A DNA stretch of 64,000 nt, from positions 241,793,601-241,857,600 of the forward strand of contig CM073590.1 of the NCBI GenBank assembly GCA_037074705.1. The letters are read 5' to 3'. This stretch comes from Zhengitettix transpicula (Eukaryota > Arthropoda > Insecta > Orthoptera > Tetrigidae). A program made the position numbers and the translations under genes. Below, piece by piece: positions 36,200 through 48,039 of this stretch (position 1 is its first letter; each line of letters begins with the position of its first letter). The notes under the pieces were generated by a model. It saw only the letters and a list, made by a program, of their open reading frames with translations. It did not search any database and was not told where the DNA came from.

Positions 36200-38880
36200 T
36201 ATTTATATTGTGAAGACGTTTCGATACCTTTTTGTATCTTCTTCAGGGATTTTTTCTTATGTTGCTAAGTTGTTTCTTTTTGTGTACTTTAGCTTGTCTT
36301 TGTTTACTTTATACATTTATACTATAAATCTAATCAGTTAAAAATGTCGCCTTTGAAGGAAAATGCCACAAGAAGATGATACAAATAAAAGGTTTCGAAA
36401 CGTCGTCATAATATAAATTTAAAAAAAATCTCAAAATGACGCCAATACTAGAGTTAAAATCAGAGACACTTACGTCACGTATAACAAGTTGCGAGTGACG
36501 CATATGTGCTCATGAGAAACGTCATATAAATCAATTTTTTGATCGGTTTCAGAGAATTTATAAATATGATGATAAAAATTGATAATTACATTTTTGTCAG
36601 TTGCATAATACATCCTGTTTTAAGGTCGATATGAAAAAATAATGTCTTTGGTGTTAATACGAAATTTGTTTATTGGATTTTTCTCCGCAGAAAAGACCTG
36701 AAGATGGCAAAAAAATACGTACTGAAACGTTATTTCTCTAATTAAATAAATAAAGTGTCTGAAAATGATGATAAACTGCATTATTTATTTTAGTAAGCGG
36801 TACCATGATGATAATAATTGAATTTTAACCGTGTTAATTACTGCACGGTTTCGAAGACTTTATATTGAGAAATGCGCATGCGCAGTATTCCGTCTTATCC
36901 TGGCTTTCCGTATTCGACAGATGAGAATTTATCAGAATCAAAACTGAACGTCGTTGCTAATTTAATATTTTTTTTTGTAATAAACATTATCATTGCTTTC
37001 CTGACTCTTACATTATTATAATAAAGTTAGATGATTTTTCATCGTCATTAAAATACTAATACTTCTACACCGGAGCCAGTGTTACCAATACTCTGCGGAA
37101 AATTACCCCACTTGTATCGTGCTACATGTCTAATTCCGTCTCCATAATATGCAACTGTGTATAATTTTTTAAAAGTCGAAAAATTTAGAACAAAAGTTGA
37201 CACTCATTTATAAGCACGAAAATTATTTTTCCGTCATAAATAATATATATTTTTTTTAAAAAAAACCGTTAACTTTAGAAACAAGCACAGCGTGTTGGCA
37301 CTATTGTATGCTCTGCACATCTGTTGATTGCAGAAAGCCGGGATAAAACGGAATACTGCGCATGCGCATTTCCCATTATAAATTCTTGTGAATCGTGCAG
37401 TAATTCACACGGTTAAAACTCATTTATTATCATGGGACCGCTTACTAAAATAAATAATACAGTTTATGATCAATTTCAATCATTTTATTTCTGCAATTAA
37501 AGAAATAACGTTTCAGTACGCGTTTTTGCCATGTTGAGGTCTTTTCTGCGGAGAAGAATCCAATTAAAACAAATTTCGTATTATCGCAAAAGTCATATCG
37601 ACGTTATAAGAAAATATACTATACGAATAACATTTTTTTAAAACATATTTATAAATTTCTGAAATTGATAAAAAAATTTGTATGTACCACTGTGAACAAA
37701 AAGTAAGGTGAATATATTTATAAAATATAAATTCTTTATTTATTCTTCCAGATCAATTTCATCCCCTTCAAAGTAATCCCCGTCCGATAAAACGCACTTT
37801 TTCCAACGCTTTTTCCAGTCCTCGGAACAGTAGGAAAAGTCTTTTTCCGGTATAGCCTTCAAGACCTTCTTCGATTCGGTTTTTATCTCCTCAATCGTGT
37901 CACAACGGCGTCCCCGCATTGGCCTTTTGAGTTTGCTTAACATCCAGAAGTCACATACGGTGGTTGCGGAACGATGTGAGTCGCGGAGGACCAACGCAGT
38001 GTGACGTGGTTCATTATCGTGATGAAGGAACCAAGAGGAATTCACAGTGCAACACACCACGACTGTCAACATGACCTTGATATTCACTGGATTGGTCGGT
38101 GGTTTCAGGGTCTCGTCTCCAGTGATGACGCACTTCCAGTGGTCCTGACAGTCAGACAGCAAAGTTTCACGCACAAATCGAGACTTGACGCGTTTGAGAC
38201 ACAAAACATTCTTCGAAATGGGTTCAGGCTGAGCCAAATGATATTCCAACACCATCAGCGAGATCTCTAATTGTCCATCGACGATTTTCAAGCACCAAAA
38301 TCTTTGATTTTTTGGACGTGGCCCTCGTCGGTAGACGTTGATGGTCGTCCAGAGCGCGCGAGGTTCGTCTTTGAACTCGTTGTACCACTTATAAACGTTT
38401 TTTTTGTGCCATAGTTTGATCACCAAAGGCCTTCAACGTGTCCGCACAAGAATATTCGTTCCGCAAACAAAATTTGATGCAAGTTCTTTGCTCAACAAAA
38501 TCACTCATTGCAAAATTCACTTTTGGTTGTTTACAAAAACACGTGTGACTCTGAGATAATTAAACCTTTTAACAAACAGACCCTTGGCAAATGTTACAGA
38601 CAGTCCTACCAAACTAGGAAAAAAAATTACCTGCCTTCCTAATACCCGGGAGTTTAAATAACAATTTCACCTTACTTTTTGATCACTGTGGCAAGTAGGA
38701 AGTTATTTATGAGCACATATGCATAACTCGCAACTGGTTATAGATGACGTAAGTGCCTCTAAATTTTAACTGTAGTATTGGCGTCATTGAGTTTCTTTTA
38801 TTTATATTATGACGTCGTTTCGATACCTTATTGTGTCTTCTTCAGGTATTTTCCTATAAAGGAGGTAGTTTCTGACCAAT
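36200..38880. mobile_element. Large foldback element with ~0.7-kb arms
   Basis: The left arm 36210-36910 pairs with the right arm 37340-37686 plus 38692-38845, the latter interrupted by a mariner. Landmarks in both arms: GAAACGTCGTCATAATATAAAT, AGCACATATG, ATACGAAATTTGTTT, GCAGAAAAGACCT, ACTGAAACGTTATTTCT, TTTATTTTAGTAAGCGGT, ATGCGCATGCGCAGTATTCCG. The unpaired centre is about 36911-37339. Each arm holds hammerhead-like cores and one TGCGCATGCGCA palindrome (36873-36884 and 37357-37368). No transposase of its own was found. Confidence 0.75.
37687..38691 (-). pseudogene. Mariner transposase pseudogene with inverted ends
   Basis: Ends of ~26 bp match as inverted repeats (CCACTGTGAACAAAAAGTAA left; the complement with one change on the right, 38665-38691). 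The frame begins [14 protein letters not shown] near 38508 and ends in a DYFEGDE C-terminus near 37745. Visible motifs are VLENRRWTIRDLAD (helix-turn-helix region), CVITGDET (first Asp), LHHDNEPRHTAL (second Asp) and CDFWMLSKLKRPMRGRR (third Asp of a D,D34D site, with the spacer shortened). Stops, frameshifts and a missing block between the first and second Asp make it inactive. At about 1.0 kb it is shorter than a typical 1.3-kb mariner. It inserted into the foldback arm. Confidence 0.9.
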
Positions 38881-38990
38881 TTCAGGCAATTTATTGATTT
38901 AATTAAAGAAATAACGTTTCAGTACGCGTTTTTGCCATCTTGAGTGTCTTTTCTGCAGAGAAAAATGCGAACCAAATTAATTATAAATAA
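38881..38990 (-). repeat. Extra copy of foldback arm segment
   Basis: AATTAAAGAAATAACGTTTC, AGTACGCGTTTTTGCCAT and GTCTTTTCTGC repeat the right-arm sequence at about 37495-37555 in the same orientation, just outside the foldback. Confidence 0.65.
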
Positions 38991-40172
38991 TTGTTGAGAA
39001 GGCAGTGTATTAATAAATTTACCGAAAATTGTCCCAGTAAAGGTCGTGAGATGTAGCAAGTCGTAGCAGGTTCGTAGTTCCGGGGGGTGGAGGAGACAAG
39101 TTGGCATAACGCTACTATCATTCTCGAAAACATCTTAGAGCACGGGACAGACAGACAGCGGCGTGGTCTCTGTAATTTTCATCCCTTAAACCATTACCGT
39201 TGAAATGTTTATTTTCACGTGAAACATATCCTCAACTGAACACTGGATATTTATTTGCGTCAGTGTTTACAAAATAATTTTTTCCTGTACGATGTTGTCG
39301 TAACCGAGGTTCGTGTTAAAGTGAGCTCCGGTCTACCCCCACTACTACAACCCCAGGCTAGTGGATAACTAGCTGTACGTACGTGTGTGTGTGTGTGTGT
39401 GTGTGTGTGTAGGAAAGTGAGCTTTCTCCGTTGAATCCTCTCCTTGGAATTAATTTCCTCGAGTGTGAATGGCCACTTCCTCCTTGTCCCACCGCATGGG
39501 GAAAATTTTTCGCCTTTTTTTTGCTGTTGCCGTTGCTGGAATTTGCTTCTCTCTGTTTATCTGTTCTCTCACTACCTCAGAGAATTTCATACCGCATTCC
39601 TCGAGACCAGACGACTAAGGGGGGAAGCGCTAATTGCTGAATTTGTCTCGGGAATATCACGGGCATTATTAAATCCACCTTTTATACCGCCCTCTTACTA
39701 CTGAGAGTGCCGCTGCTTTACGACGCGGACGGACTTTATTACTGTTTGCTCTATTTACAGAAGGCTGTAATTAGAATAAAACTAGCTGTCTCCATCTTGA
39801 GAGTTTAATCCAGTGCTTGGAGATGATTACGTTTTATCATTTCCAGTATTTTCCTTCCCATACTTCGGGTCACTTGCTCATATTGGGATATTAGAAGCGT
39901 AAAGGTATTTTTTTAAGGGAGTAACAATGAACCATGCTACAAAAAAATGGTTTTAAATTGTAACTTGAAATAAAATAAAACTTAGGATAATGAAAGGATT
40001 TTTTAAATAAATCCTTTTTTTATAATACATTTATAAATATTATGAAATAAGCAACACCAACGATTTTAAGACGATCTGGAAAATTATAATTACTAAATAT
40101 ATTAGCTTATATAATGTAATACCAATTAAAAAGACCATTAAATGTTTTAATTAAATTGGATTGTTAGCGGTA
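38991..40172. other. Unique sequence with a repeat copy and (GT)n
   Basis: 39230-39385 is an inverted copy of the GTAGTGGGGGTAGGCCGGAG repeat at 42090-42260 and 42545-42680. A (GT)n tract lies at about 39382-39412. Frames near 39431-39704 lack known motifs. The rest is AT-rich. Confidence 0.5.
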
Positions 40173-40327
40173 CGAGTTACCAAAGAACAACAATCGACGG
40201 TAACTCAGTGTCGGCGGAGCTTTTGTTGTGAACCGCGTTCTGTACGAGAGTTAGTCAGTCTGCGGCGAGACGCGAAACAGATCACTTCGGCAAAGGTTAC
40301 AGTGAAAAAGTGGATGCTGATTTAAAA
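40173..40327 (+). pseudogene. Transposase-like helix-turn-helix fragment
   Basis: One open frame reads VTKEQQSTVTQCRRSF, EPRSVRELVSLRRD and KVTVKKW before a stop. It resembles the N-terminal helix-turn-helix of mariner-like transposases and arthropod DUF4817 proteins (a ...FRR.F.REPPS..TI..L...F pattern). No catalytic domain follows in frame. Low confidence because the segment is short and decayed. Confidence 0.35.
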
Positions 40328-40589
40328 GTATGAATAGCACGGTCCAAGCAGTCCAACTGCGAGATATATTAGTTTACATTAAACGCGAGTTAACAGTTTT
40401 GACGGAGAGGCTCAAATAATAATCGCAAAGTTGGTAGAAAAAGGTTTAGCTTCACACAGACTGAAGTAAATTTCGCATAGAGGCACCAAGGAGACGTAGT
40501 AGGTCCGAGGGCTGACTGGGGGCGGCTGATCCAACGTTCCATGTGGCAAAGAACAAGAATATCGACCGAATCTATTAAAAATTTAATGT

Positions 40590-41715
40590 GTAGAATCAGT
40601 GAATAATGGTCTTTTTAGTGAGTGTTGTCCTCAAGCTCCAAGAATCAGATCTGGTACCAGAAAGACATTCGTGAGTACAAAACAAATATTTTAAAATCTG
40701 TAAACGAGGATTAAAGGTAGAAGTCAGATTTCGTTCGTTCTTCTTTTCATTTAGTTTCTTTCATTTCGTTTATTTTCATATTGTATTAAGTTAGCTTCAA
40801 TGAGTTTGAATTGTTAATGTTAGTTTATTAAATTGTATTGTTCTTACTGTCAAACCCAGTAATGACCCTGAGATAAAGAGAATTTCGACATATTTGATTG
40901 TACAAGGCCTGCGAGGGCTATTCTCTCGCAGGTAGAATCTTGTAGGAGAGAAGATACGAAGAAGCTACCTTTGGGGATGCCTTTTCCTCTCCGTTTTCGA
41001 ACTAAGGTTCCCACAAGCCGAGGTTCCTCGGCCTGTTTTGAGAGGTGTATGTTCCGGGGTCTCAGACCTTGGGCATTCGGTCAGACTTGTCCGCTATTCC
41101 CATTGGAATAGTCGACCAGCTGCCTCCTAAACTGGTCGAGGCACGGAGAAGGGAATGCTGCGTCCCCACAGCAAACTCCTCTCTCTCTATCGGAAGGGCG
41201 TGGGACAAGTAACTAATACCCGACCAACCTGATGCAGGTTTTTCTAGGGTTTGTCCTGCATTTCTTTTAGGCGATTGCCGGGTAGGATCCTTTAACCATA
41301 GCCCTAGTTACCCTGGGCTACCTTCCTCCACCCTTCCGCATCCCCCCTTTCTAATCCCTTTCTGATGCTATAAGAGGGGAGTTGCCACTATGTGGATTAC
41401 CGTATACATAGCCTGTATACACCAAAAAAATATTTTATTGTAAAATATAAAGTTGTATTTTCCCTAAAAAGCCACGAATTGCAAAATTGAAATAAAAAAT
41501 TTGTTTGTTAACTTGATGAAATTCAGCGTATAAAGTAGGGATTACCATTTGTACTTTTAAAAAATAAATTTTGTAATCTTATTAATTTTGTTAATCAATT
41601 CTTTTTATTAATACCTCATTTTAATTATTACATAAATTGGCTTCCTCAACGTGGCGCAAAAGTTAATTATTTAAATCCTTTTTTTTAATTATTACAATAA
41701 ATATAATTAGAGTAA
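40590..41715 (+). mobile_element. LT1 LTR interrupted by RP1
   Basis: It matches 56900-57542 in the same orientation: AGATCTGGTACCAGA, GTCAGATTTCGTTC, CAAACCCAGTA(A/G)TGACC and CCTGAGATAAAGAG. After the RP1 insertion the match resumes (GCCACGAATT, TTTGTT, GTTAACT). The right end carries a primer-site-like CTCAACGTGGCGC (41646-41658) and ATTACAATA. The left boundary is not clear. Confidence 0.65.
40905..41429 (+). mobile_element. RP1 copy, tail type B, inside LT1
   Basis: Complete from the 5' hairpin to CCTGTATACACCAAAAAAA. Left and right flanks share TTGATTGTA / TTTATTGTA, a likely imperfect target duplication. Continuity of the LTR on both sides shows that RP1 inserted after LT1. Confidence 0.9.
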
Positions 41716-41759
41716 AATGGCCAAAGGTCAGAATTTATTAACATTTATATATATGCAGG

Positions 41760-41995
41760 AATAAGAAAGATAGCCAAATACAGAGAAAAGAAGTGATAAT
41801 ATAAATACCACACAACGTTTCTGGGATCTTTGTTCCTTTCGTCAGGTGCTAAGAAGAGCCTAGAGCGACACAACTGCACTTGTCAGTTGGCAACACTCAA
41901 AAGCTTTTGAGTGAAAGGGTCAAGGATCCCAGAAACGTTGTGTGGTATTTGTATTAATCCGCTTTTTGTCTGTATTGGCTGTCTTTCTTATTCAT
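41760..41995. mobile_element. Penelope tails in inverted orientation
   Basis: A minus-strand tail (41765-41900) joins a plus-strand tail (about 41910-41985) at the palindrome CTCAAAAGCTTTTGAG. The plus arm is shorter. This is the second such inverted PT1 pair after 35196-35480. Confidence 0.7.
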
Positions 41996-42084
41996 CATTT
42001 TCAATCAGAAGAAAAAATTAAAAATTCTATTAATATATACAGTTAAGTCCAAAACGTTTAATCCCTTTGCCTACACAAACACAC

Positions 42085-43290
42085 ACGCATACATAGCTGG
42101 AGAGAAATAGCTAGCTATCCACTGGCCTGGGGTTGTAGTGGGGGTAGGCCGGAGCTCACTTTAACACGAACCTTCGTTACGACAACATCAAAAAAATATT
42201 CGGTAAACATTGATGCAAATGAATAACTAGTGTTCAGTTCTGGATATGTTTCACGTCAGAATTTCGGCTATGGAAATCTAAATTCGCATAATATTTTAAG
42301 TGTTTCTTTATTAATTATATACAAGTGAAGAGGCCAGTAAACAAAGGTAAGAAACATAATAATCAGAAAAATAGCCAAATACAGACAGAATAAGTGATAA
42401 TATAAATACCACACAACGTTTTTGGGATCCTTGTCCCCTTCTCATCAGGTGCTAAGAAGAGCCTAGAGCGACACAACTGCACTGGTCAGTTTGACAACAC
42501 TCAAAATCGACGAAAGTGCAACAACAATGGGACAGCAGAAAGGTTGAGCGTAATAATTGTAGTGGGGGTAGGCCGGAGCTCACTTTAACACGAACCTTTG
42601 TTACGACAACGTAGCACTTTAAAAACTATTCAGTAAACATTGACGCTAATAAATATCTAGTGTTCAGTTCTGGACATGTTCCACGTCAAAATTTCGGCCA
42701 TGGAAGACTAAATTTATTTATTAAATTCACATAATGTTTTAATTGATTCTTTATTAATTATATACAACTGAAGAGGCCAGTAAACAAAGGTAAGAAACAT
42801 AATAATCAAAAAAATAGCCAAATACAGACAGAATAAGTGATAATATAAATACCACACAACGTTTCTGGGATCCTTGTCCCCTTCTCATCAGGTGCTAGGA
42901 AGAGCCTAGAGCAACACAACTGCACTCGTCAGCTGTCAAAACTTAAAAGCGACGAGAACGCAACGACAATGGCAGGCAGCCGAAGCTTTAGCGTAACAAT
43001 AAGGGATCGTAGCAGTTGTTGGGTTCCACAGTGTCTGTTTGTACATTAATAGCTGTGATGTTTGACTTAATGTGAAGCATCTCTGGAATTGTACCTGGTG
43101 TCAATGTCTAAAATCTTAGCATTTTGCCAATTAAATCTATGTTCACAATTGATGATATGTTTAGAGACTAACAGATAGAGTTTGATATTAGACACATGGT
43201 CCTTGATACGTGTAAATTAAGGGAACGTTTTGTTCGCCCTACGTAGCAGGAATTACAATTAGAGCAAGAGATTTTTTTAAGCCCCAGAAT
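42085..43290 (-). pseudogene. Tandem Penelope-like 3' ends with GIY-YIG relic
   Basis: A ~430-bp unit occurs twice: a GGGGGTAGGCCGGAGCTCAC segment (42138 and 42562), an AAGAGGCCAGTAAACAAAGG segment, then the PT1 tail (42411 and 42853). The second copy runs on into coding. On the minus strand at about 43270-43205, CSNCNSCYVGRTKRSLN is the GIY-YIG signature with Cys pair. The tail has CTGATGA (42891-42885) and GAAA (42864-42861), a hammerhead-like core. Penelope-like elements are known for tandem arrangement and 3' hammerheads. The coding is truncated, with no RT domain. Confidence 0.7.
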
Positions 43291-44419
43291 GTTTCCTGTA
43301 GGTGTCATGTGGGTCCTTTTAATCAAGTATAAAAGGATATTAGTGGATATTTGATATTCTTTAAAAACTTGGACGAATTTTGAGATGCAGAAATTTGTAA
43401 TAAGGGAATACGAGAAAAAAATTTATTTTTTGATAATAAAAAATCAATTATTTAATCTGTATTTGACTGTCTACCTTATTATTAATTTTCATTGACACAC
43501 ACACATATTTTTTTAAAAAAATTCAAAGGTAAGAAACGTCGTGTAGAAGTTTTATGAGTATGAAACAGAAAAAGAAAGTACATTGTGTTTTAAATCGATA
43601 AGTACCGTCAGAGACTCTCAGGAGGTATTTTGTGGGTTGTTTGACTGGCTTTTTTTTCGGCCAACTTCTGTTCTTGTCCAACGCAATAATATCTTTAGGT
43701 ATTCCTTTTGTTTTGTCTAATATCCTCCGTAACAACTCTATCAACGAAAACCACGTGACTGTTTCTCGCCAACGAGATGTAAACCTTGCTTATTTCACCA
43801 AGTCTTCCGTCCTCGTTCCCACAAGACAATATAATACCATCTCTGTTTGCAGTGTTTCCGCTGGCTTGTGGTGTGCTTTTTTTGTTGTTGTTGCGGTTGT
43901 GTGTGTGTGTGTAGGTCGTTCGTTGTTTCGCACTGTTTCAGCGTTTTAACAGGTCTCTCGACCTTTAAGACAAAGAGTGTATCTCTTCCTCGTAAAGGCC
44001 TCTGGGAAAATTCATCACAGGTCGGTGAAAAGGTTTGTCTGAAGGTATGCCGCAAATATGCAATAACTGCTCTAATATATTTTACCTTTCCGTAGCTTGT
44101 AAGACTAGTGATTCCCAAATTGTCAGATTTTCTGTCTTCACCCTCCATGCGTTTCCTTGTGTTTAATATCTGTTTTCATTTTTTCGTTCTGTTGAATTTA
44201 ATCCGGGTTTATATTATAATTGTTGTACATCTCGTCACTGTTCGTTAGATTAACATTTACCTGCTTCTCAATCCTTTTTCCTTTGATTCAACTACGTCCT
44301 GAGAAGAATCTACTTCGTTTCACCCTCATTTTCACCAACTTTCCCAGTATACTTCGTCCAGCCGACGATACCAAAATTAGCGAAGTACTGTACCCGAACC
44401 ATATTTTTCTGCAGGACAT
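43291..44419. other. Unique sequence, no supported gene
   Basis: Several opposed frames of 70-117 codons at 43523-44148 share the same DNA and have no known motif. A short (GT)n lies near 43896-43913. Confidence 0.45.
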
Positions 44420-44430
44420 AAATTTACTTT

Positions 44431-45513
44431 TGCGAGAGAATTCTCTCGCAGGTGAACCTTCCCGGAGGCTACCTTTGAGGATGCCTTCACATCTCTCTGT
44501 TTTTTTTTGATATGAAGGAAGCCTGCGAGAGGATTTCTCGCAGGTGAACCTTCCCAGAGAGCTCTGGCGGGGGCTACCTTTGGGGATGCTCTCACATCTC
44601 TCTGGTTTTTTTTTGAAGTAAGGTTCCCACATGCCGAGGCACCTCGGTCTGTTTTGAGAGGTGTATGTTCCGGGGTCGCAGATCTTGGGCATACGGAAAG
44701 AGTTGTCCGCTATTCCTATTGGAATAGTCGGCCAGCTGCCTCCTAAACAGGCCAAGGCATGGCGAGGGGTAAGCTGCGTACCCACAGCAAACTCCTCTCC
44801 CGCTATCGGAAGGGCGTGGGACAAGTACCCAATGCCCGACCTACCCGATGCAGGTTTTTCTAGGGTTTTCCCTGCATTTCTTTAGGCGAATGCCGGGTAG
44901 GATCCTTCAATCACAGCCCGGGGGCCCTAGTTAACCCTTGGCTACCTTCCTCTACCCTTCCGCATCCCCCCTTTCAAATCCCTTCCTATGCTATTAAAGG
45001 GGAGTTGCCCATAGTGGATTACCTTCATGTAGCCCGTTGCCCTAAAAAAAAAAAAATCTCTCTGGTTTTTTGAACTAAGGTTCCCACATGCCGAGGCACC
45101 TCTGCCTGTTCTGAGAGGTGTATGTTCCGGGGTCGCAGACCTTGGGGCATATAGTAAGAGTTGTCCCCTATTCCTAATGGAATAGTCGGCCAGCTGCCTC
45201 CTAAACTGGTCAAGGCACGGCGAGGAGAAAGCTGCGACCCCACAGCAAACCCCTCTCCCGCCATCGGAAGGGCGTAGGACAAGTACCAAATGCCCGACCT
45301 ACCTGATGTAGGTTTTTCTAGGGTTTTCCCTGCATCACTTTTAGGTGAATTGCCGGGTAGGATCCTTAAACCATAGCCCGGGGGCCCTAGTTAACCCTTG
45401 GCTACCTTCCTCTACCATTACGCATCCCCCCTTTCAAATCCCTTTCCTATGCTATACGAGGGGAGTTGCCACTATGTGGATTACCCTCATGTAGCCTGTC
45501 TACACCTAAAAAA
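44431..45513 (+). mobile_element. RP1 dimer flanked by one 11-bp target duplication
   Basis: AAATTTACTTT at 44420-44430 recurs at 45514-45524. Between them lie, in order: a 5' module with hairpin, a second 5' module with hairpin (from about 44520), a body with type A tail and internal A-run (to about 45055), then a second body with a type B-like tail (45058-45513). A single outer duplication implies that the whole dimer inserted at once. Confidence 0.88.
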
Positions 45514-45524
45514 AAATTTACTTT

Positions 45525-47041
45525 CATCAATACGAAATTTATTTTATACTTGTTCGCCACGAGGAAGTTTAAAATAAGGTAACGAAACGTTGTGTGATTT
45601 TGAATTACATTTTTGTCTGAGGTTTTAGTCGCCGCGCTTATTAATTGATTATTTATAACGTTCCAAGTCCTAAATTAGTCCCATACGTAGAGCTGAAATG
45701 TGAAACTCCCTTGACCCCCCCCCCGACCCCCCAATAGATGGCCAGTTTTTTCTACTGTAAAATTCAAATATGGCCGATGATTATAATAAATAAAATAAAG
45801 AAGATTGAATTTTTTAAATTTTAATGGTCTCTTTCTTCAAGGACGTCAGTCGTGAAAGTTCCAAAGACATTTGGAATCTTCGTCGATTTACTCTGTTACC
45901 CTGACAAGTGTTTCCCGCCAACTCGCGGCCCCCCTCAATAAAGATCCCCACACTAGATTTATTATTTTCGTAATGATAATAACTGTCACGTGACGTCCGT
46001 TACGTTACAATATTATAATAAGTATGTCTGTGAAATGTATACGGAACTGACTTATAGCTGAGACATGCACGAGTAATGACGTCGTGTCAAATAACTTTTA
46101 ATGTAAGGTGAGTGCGAGTTGTTATTACTACTTCGTGGGCGGATTTCTCGCCACCATAAAGAAGAGGGGGGGGGGTTCTTCATGCGACAAGGTCATGAAT
46201 CATTTTTGTAAGATAACAGCCGGGATAAAGGATGCAACTGAAGGAGGGGGAAATGCAACGACAAGTTCTTCCTTGACTTGCGCAATCCTTGTCCCAGCGT
46301 GAAAGCCCAGATGTTGCTGCTCTTAATCCTTAGTGTCGAGACGCCGGCCCGGAGTGTGGGTCTGGTGAGGTTCTTCAGAGAGTCCAGTCGATGGAGGTTG
46401 GCCCCGTTAATCACTCGCGACCTCCACGCTTGTGGGCGTTGCGCCCCGTGTGGTGTTTTGTCTATAACTTATGGGACCGGTGCAGATAAATTACCCATGA
46501 GGCCACTTGAAATTCCGAAAATAGAAGGAGAAAAATGGCGGAGGAAAAAAAGAAGTCCCTCGCTACTGGAGCAGTAGAGAGATGTGGACTTCCAGAGGTG
46601 ATCTTCGTCCATCAGACTGACTGACACACGATCAGCTTCCCCGTTTATGTGACGGATGAAAAAAATGAATGCAGTCAAGTGACGTCACTGGAATTTTATT
46701 AGTATTTCAAGGATTCTGTAAGAAGCGTAGTAAGTCCAATAATGTTCGTTAAATCAATAATTGTGCGCAAAGCTTCGATCTTCCTGGAATATGACATATT
46801 ATTGGTCCATTTACCAATCAGGTAATCACTCGTTCCATTATATTTTAAATTTTTTTGAGACGTATCTCCGGCCGTTCGCAGGTTTTACACCTTGTGTAGA
46901 ACCAGGTGACTGTCTGCTGCGTGCTTCTGCTCAGACTCCTGGGGGGATTATCTCTCCGTAAACATATGCCATTGTCAAGAAAGTTGTAATATACCAAGTT
47001 ATCAACCTTTACCAATGACTCTAATAAAGTTAAATGGAATA
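45525..47041. other. Unique sequence with a short PT1 piece
   Basis: GAAACGTTGTGTGATTTT with TTTTGTCTG at about 45584-45622 is a Penelope-tail fragment (+). G-rich run at 46167-46176. Frames at 46108-46961 lack known motifs. Confidence 0.45.
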
Positions 47042-47042
47042 A

Positions 47043-47075
<33 letters not shown>

Positions 47076-47078
<3 letters not shown>

Positions 47079-47736
47079 AATGATTAGACTTTATTACCAT
47101 ATATATAAAAAAAACTTTATTACATAAATAATACATTAAAAAATTGATTGGGCGCCAGCAGCTATACATATAGTCTGCAAATTTTAACAATAATTACCTC
47201 CGGCTTGGTTAATGAAATCCTCCTCCTCTACAAGGTAATGTGGGCGGCTCGGTTTCTATTCACAAACAGAGCTTAGTTCCGTACTGTGTAAAATAATCTT
47301 TAACGTCTGAAGGCACTTTACATTAATGGTGACCCTTACTTTATCTCGTAGCATCAGCCGACTTGCAGCGGATCACTGGTCTTTTAGAACCCCACGATCT
47401 CCTTCTTCGGCCTCCACGCGATGGACGTCCATACTCCAAAACTTTTGTTCCTTACCGGTCGCCAAATTTTCCATCCTCTCGCCTCTCTCACTCCACTTAC
47501 AGTCCTCTCTCTGTCTGTCTGCCTGCGTCTGTCCTCTCTCTCTTTTCTCTGTCTGTCTGTCCACTTTCACCCGGGTTCGGAGTATATATCCTTACTCCGC
47601 CCCCCCACTAAACATGCAAAAAGAGGGACGCGTACTGTCGGCTTCTTGGGGCCTTTCGGGCACACGTGCACTTTTAATTAATTTCCTCTCAGGCCCGCGG
47701 ACAAAGGGCGGCCACTTACCGATGTTATTCACTACA
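47076..47736 (-). mobile_element. Solo-LTR-like element in a TA tract
   Basis: It begins TGTAATGATT and ends CACTACA, with ATAT on both sides (47072-47075 and 47737-47740) and TA tracts beyond. It contains GATTGGGCGCCAGCAG near its start, the core of the primer-site-like motif seen next to LT1 ends. The interior does not obviously match other LT1 copies, so it may be a different LTR family. A 149-codon plus frame across it (47326-47775) is Ser/Pro/Leu-rich and not recognised. Confidence 0.55.
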
Positions 47737-47754
47737 ATATATATATATATATAT

Positions 47755-47985
47755 GGAAAATTATTTTGTGGGTGAGACTTATTTTTTTGGATGACTGATT
47801 TGTAATTTTTACACCTGAACAGGTCCGAATCTGGTGTCGAAACGCTGTGTCTTTAAAATGTTATTTTTTAAATAGGATAATAATTTTATCTGACGTATTG
47901 GCTGTATTGCTTATTTATTTATTAAAAAATTATATTAAACTGAATATCAAGTTATTTATATGGAAGAAAAGCCTCAAAACGTTTA
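47755..47985 (+). repeat. Ribozyme-like repeat, left copy
   Basis: About 230 bp alignable with 48736-48965: TTTTTACACCTGAACAGGTC, CGAATCTGGTGTCGAAACG, AATAGGATAATAA and ATTGGCTGTATTGCTTATTTA. It contains CTGAACA...GAAACG, hammerhead-like but one base off the core. ACACC/GGTGT can also form a 5-bp hairpin. Confidence 0.7.
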
Positions 47986-48039
47986 AAAATATGTAATATA
48001 ACTTTTCTTATGAGGGCTTTAAATCAATTAAAAGAAAAC

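Noticed and set aside
43795..44148. 117-codon minus-strand frame with His/Gln-rich part
   Set aside because: The His/Thr and Gln runs come from a GT-rich patch; the opposite strand is equally open and no motif is recognised.
47326..47775. 149-codon plus-strand frame with Cys/Ser/Leu-rich stretches
   Set aside because: Pyrimidine-rich low-complexity sequence across an LTR-like element and a TA tract; three frames are open over the same bases.
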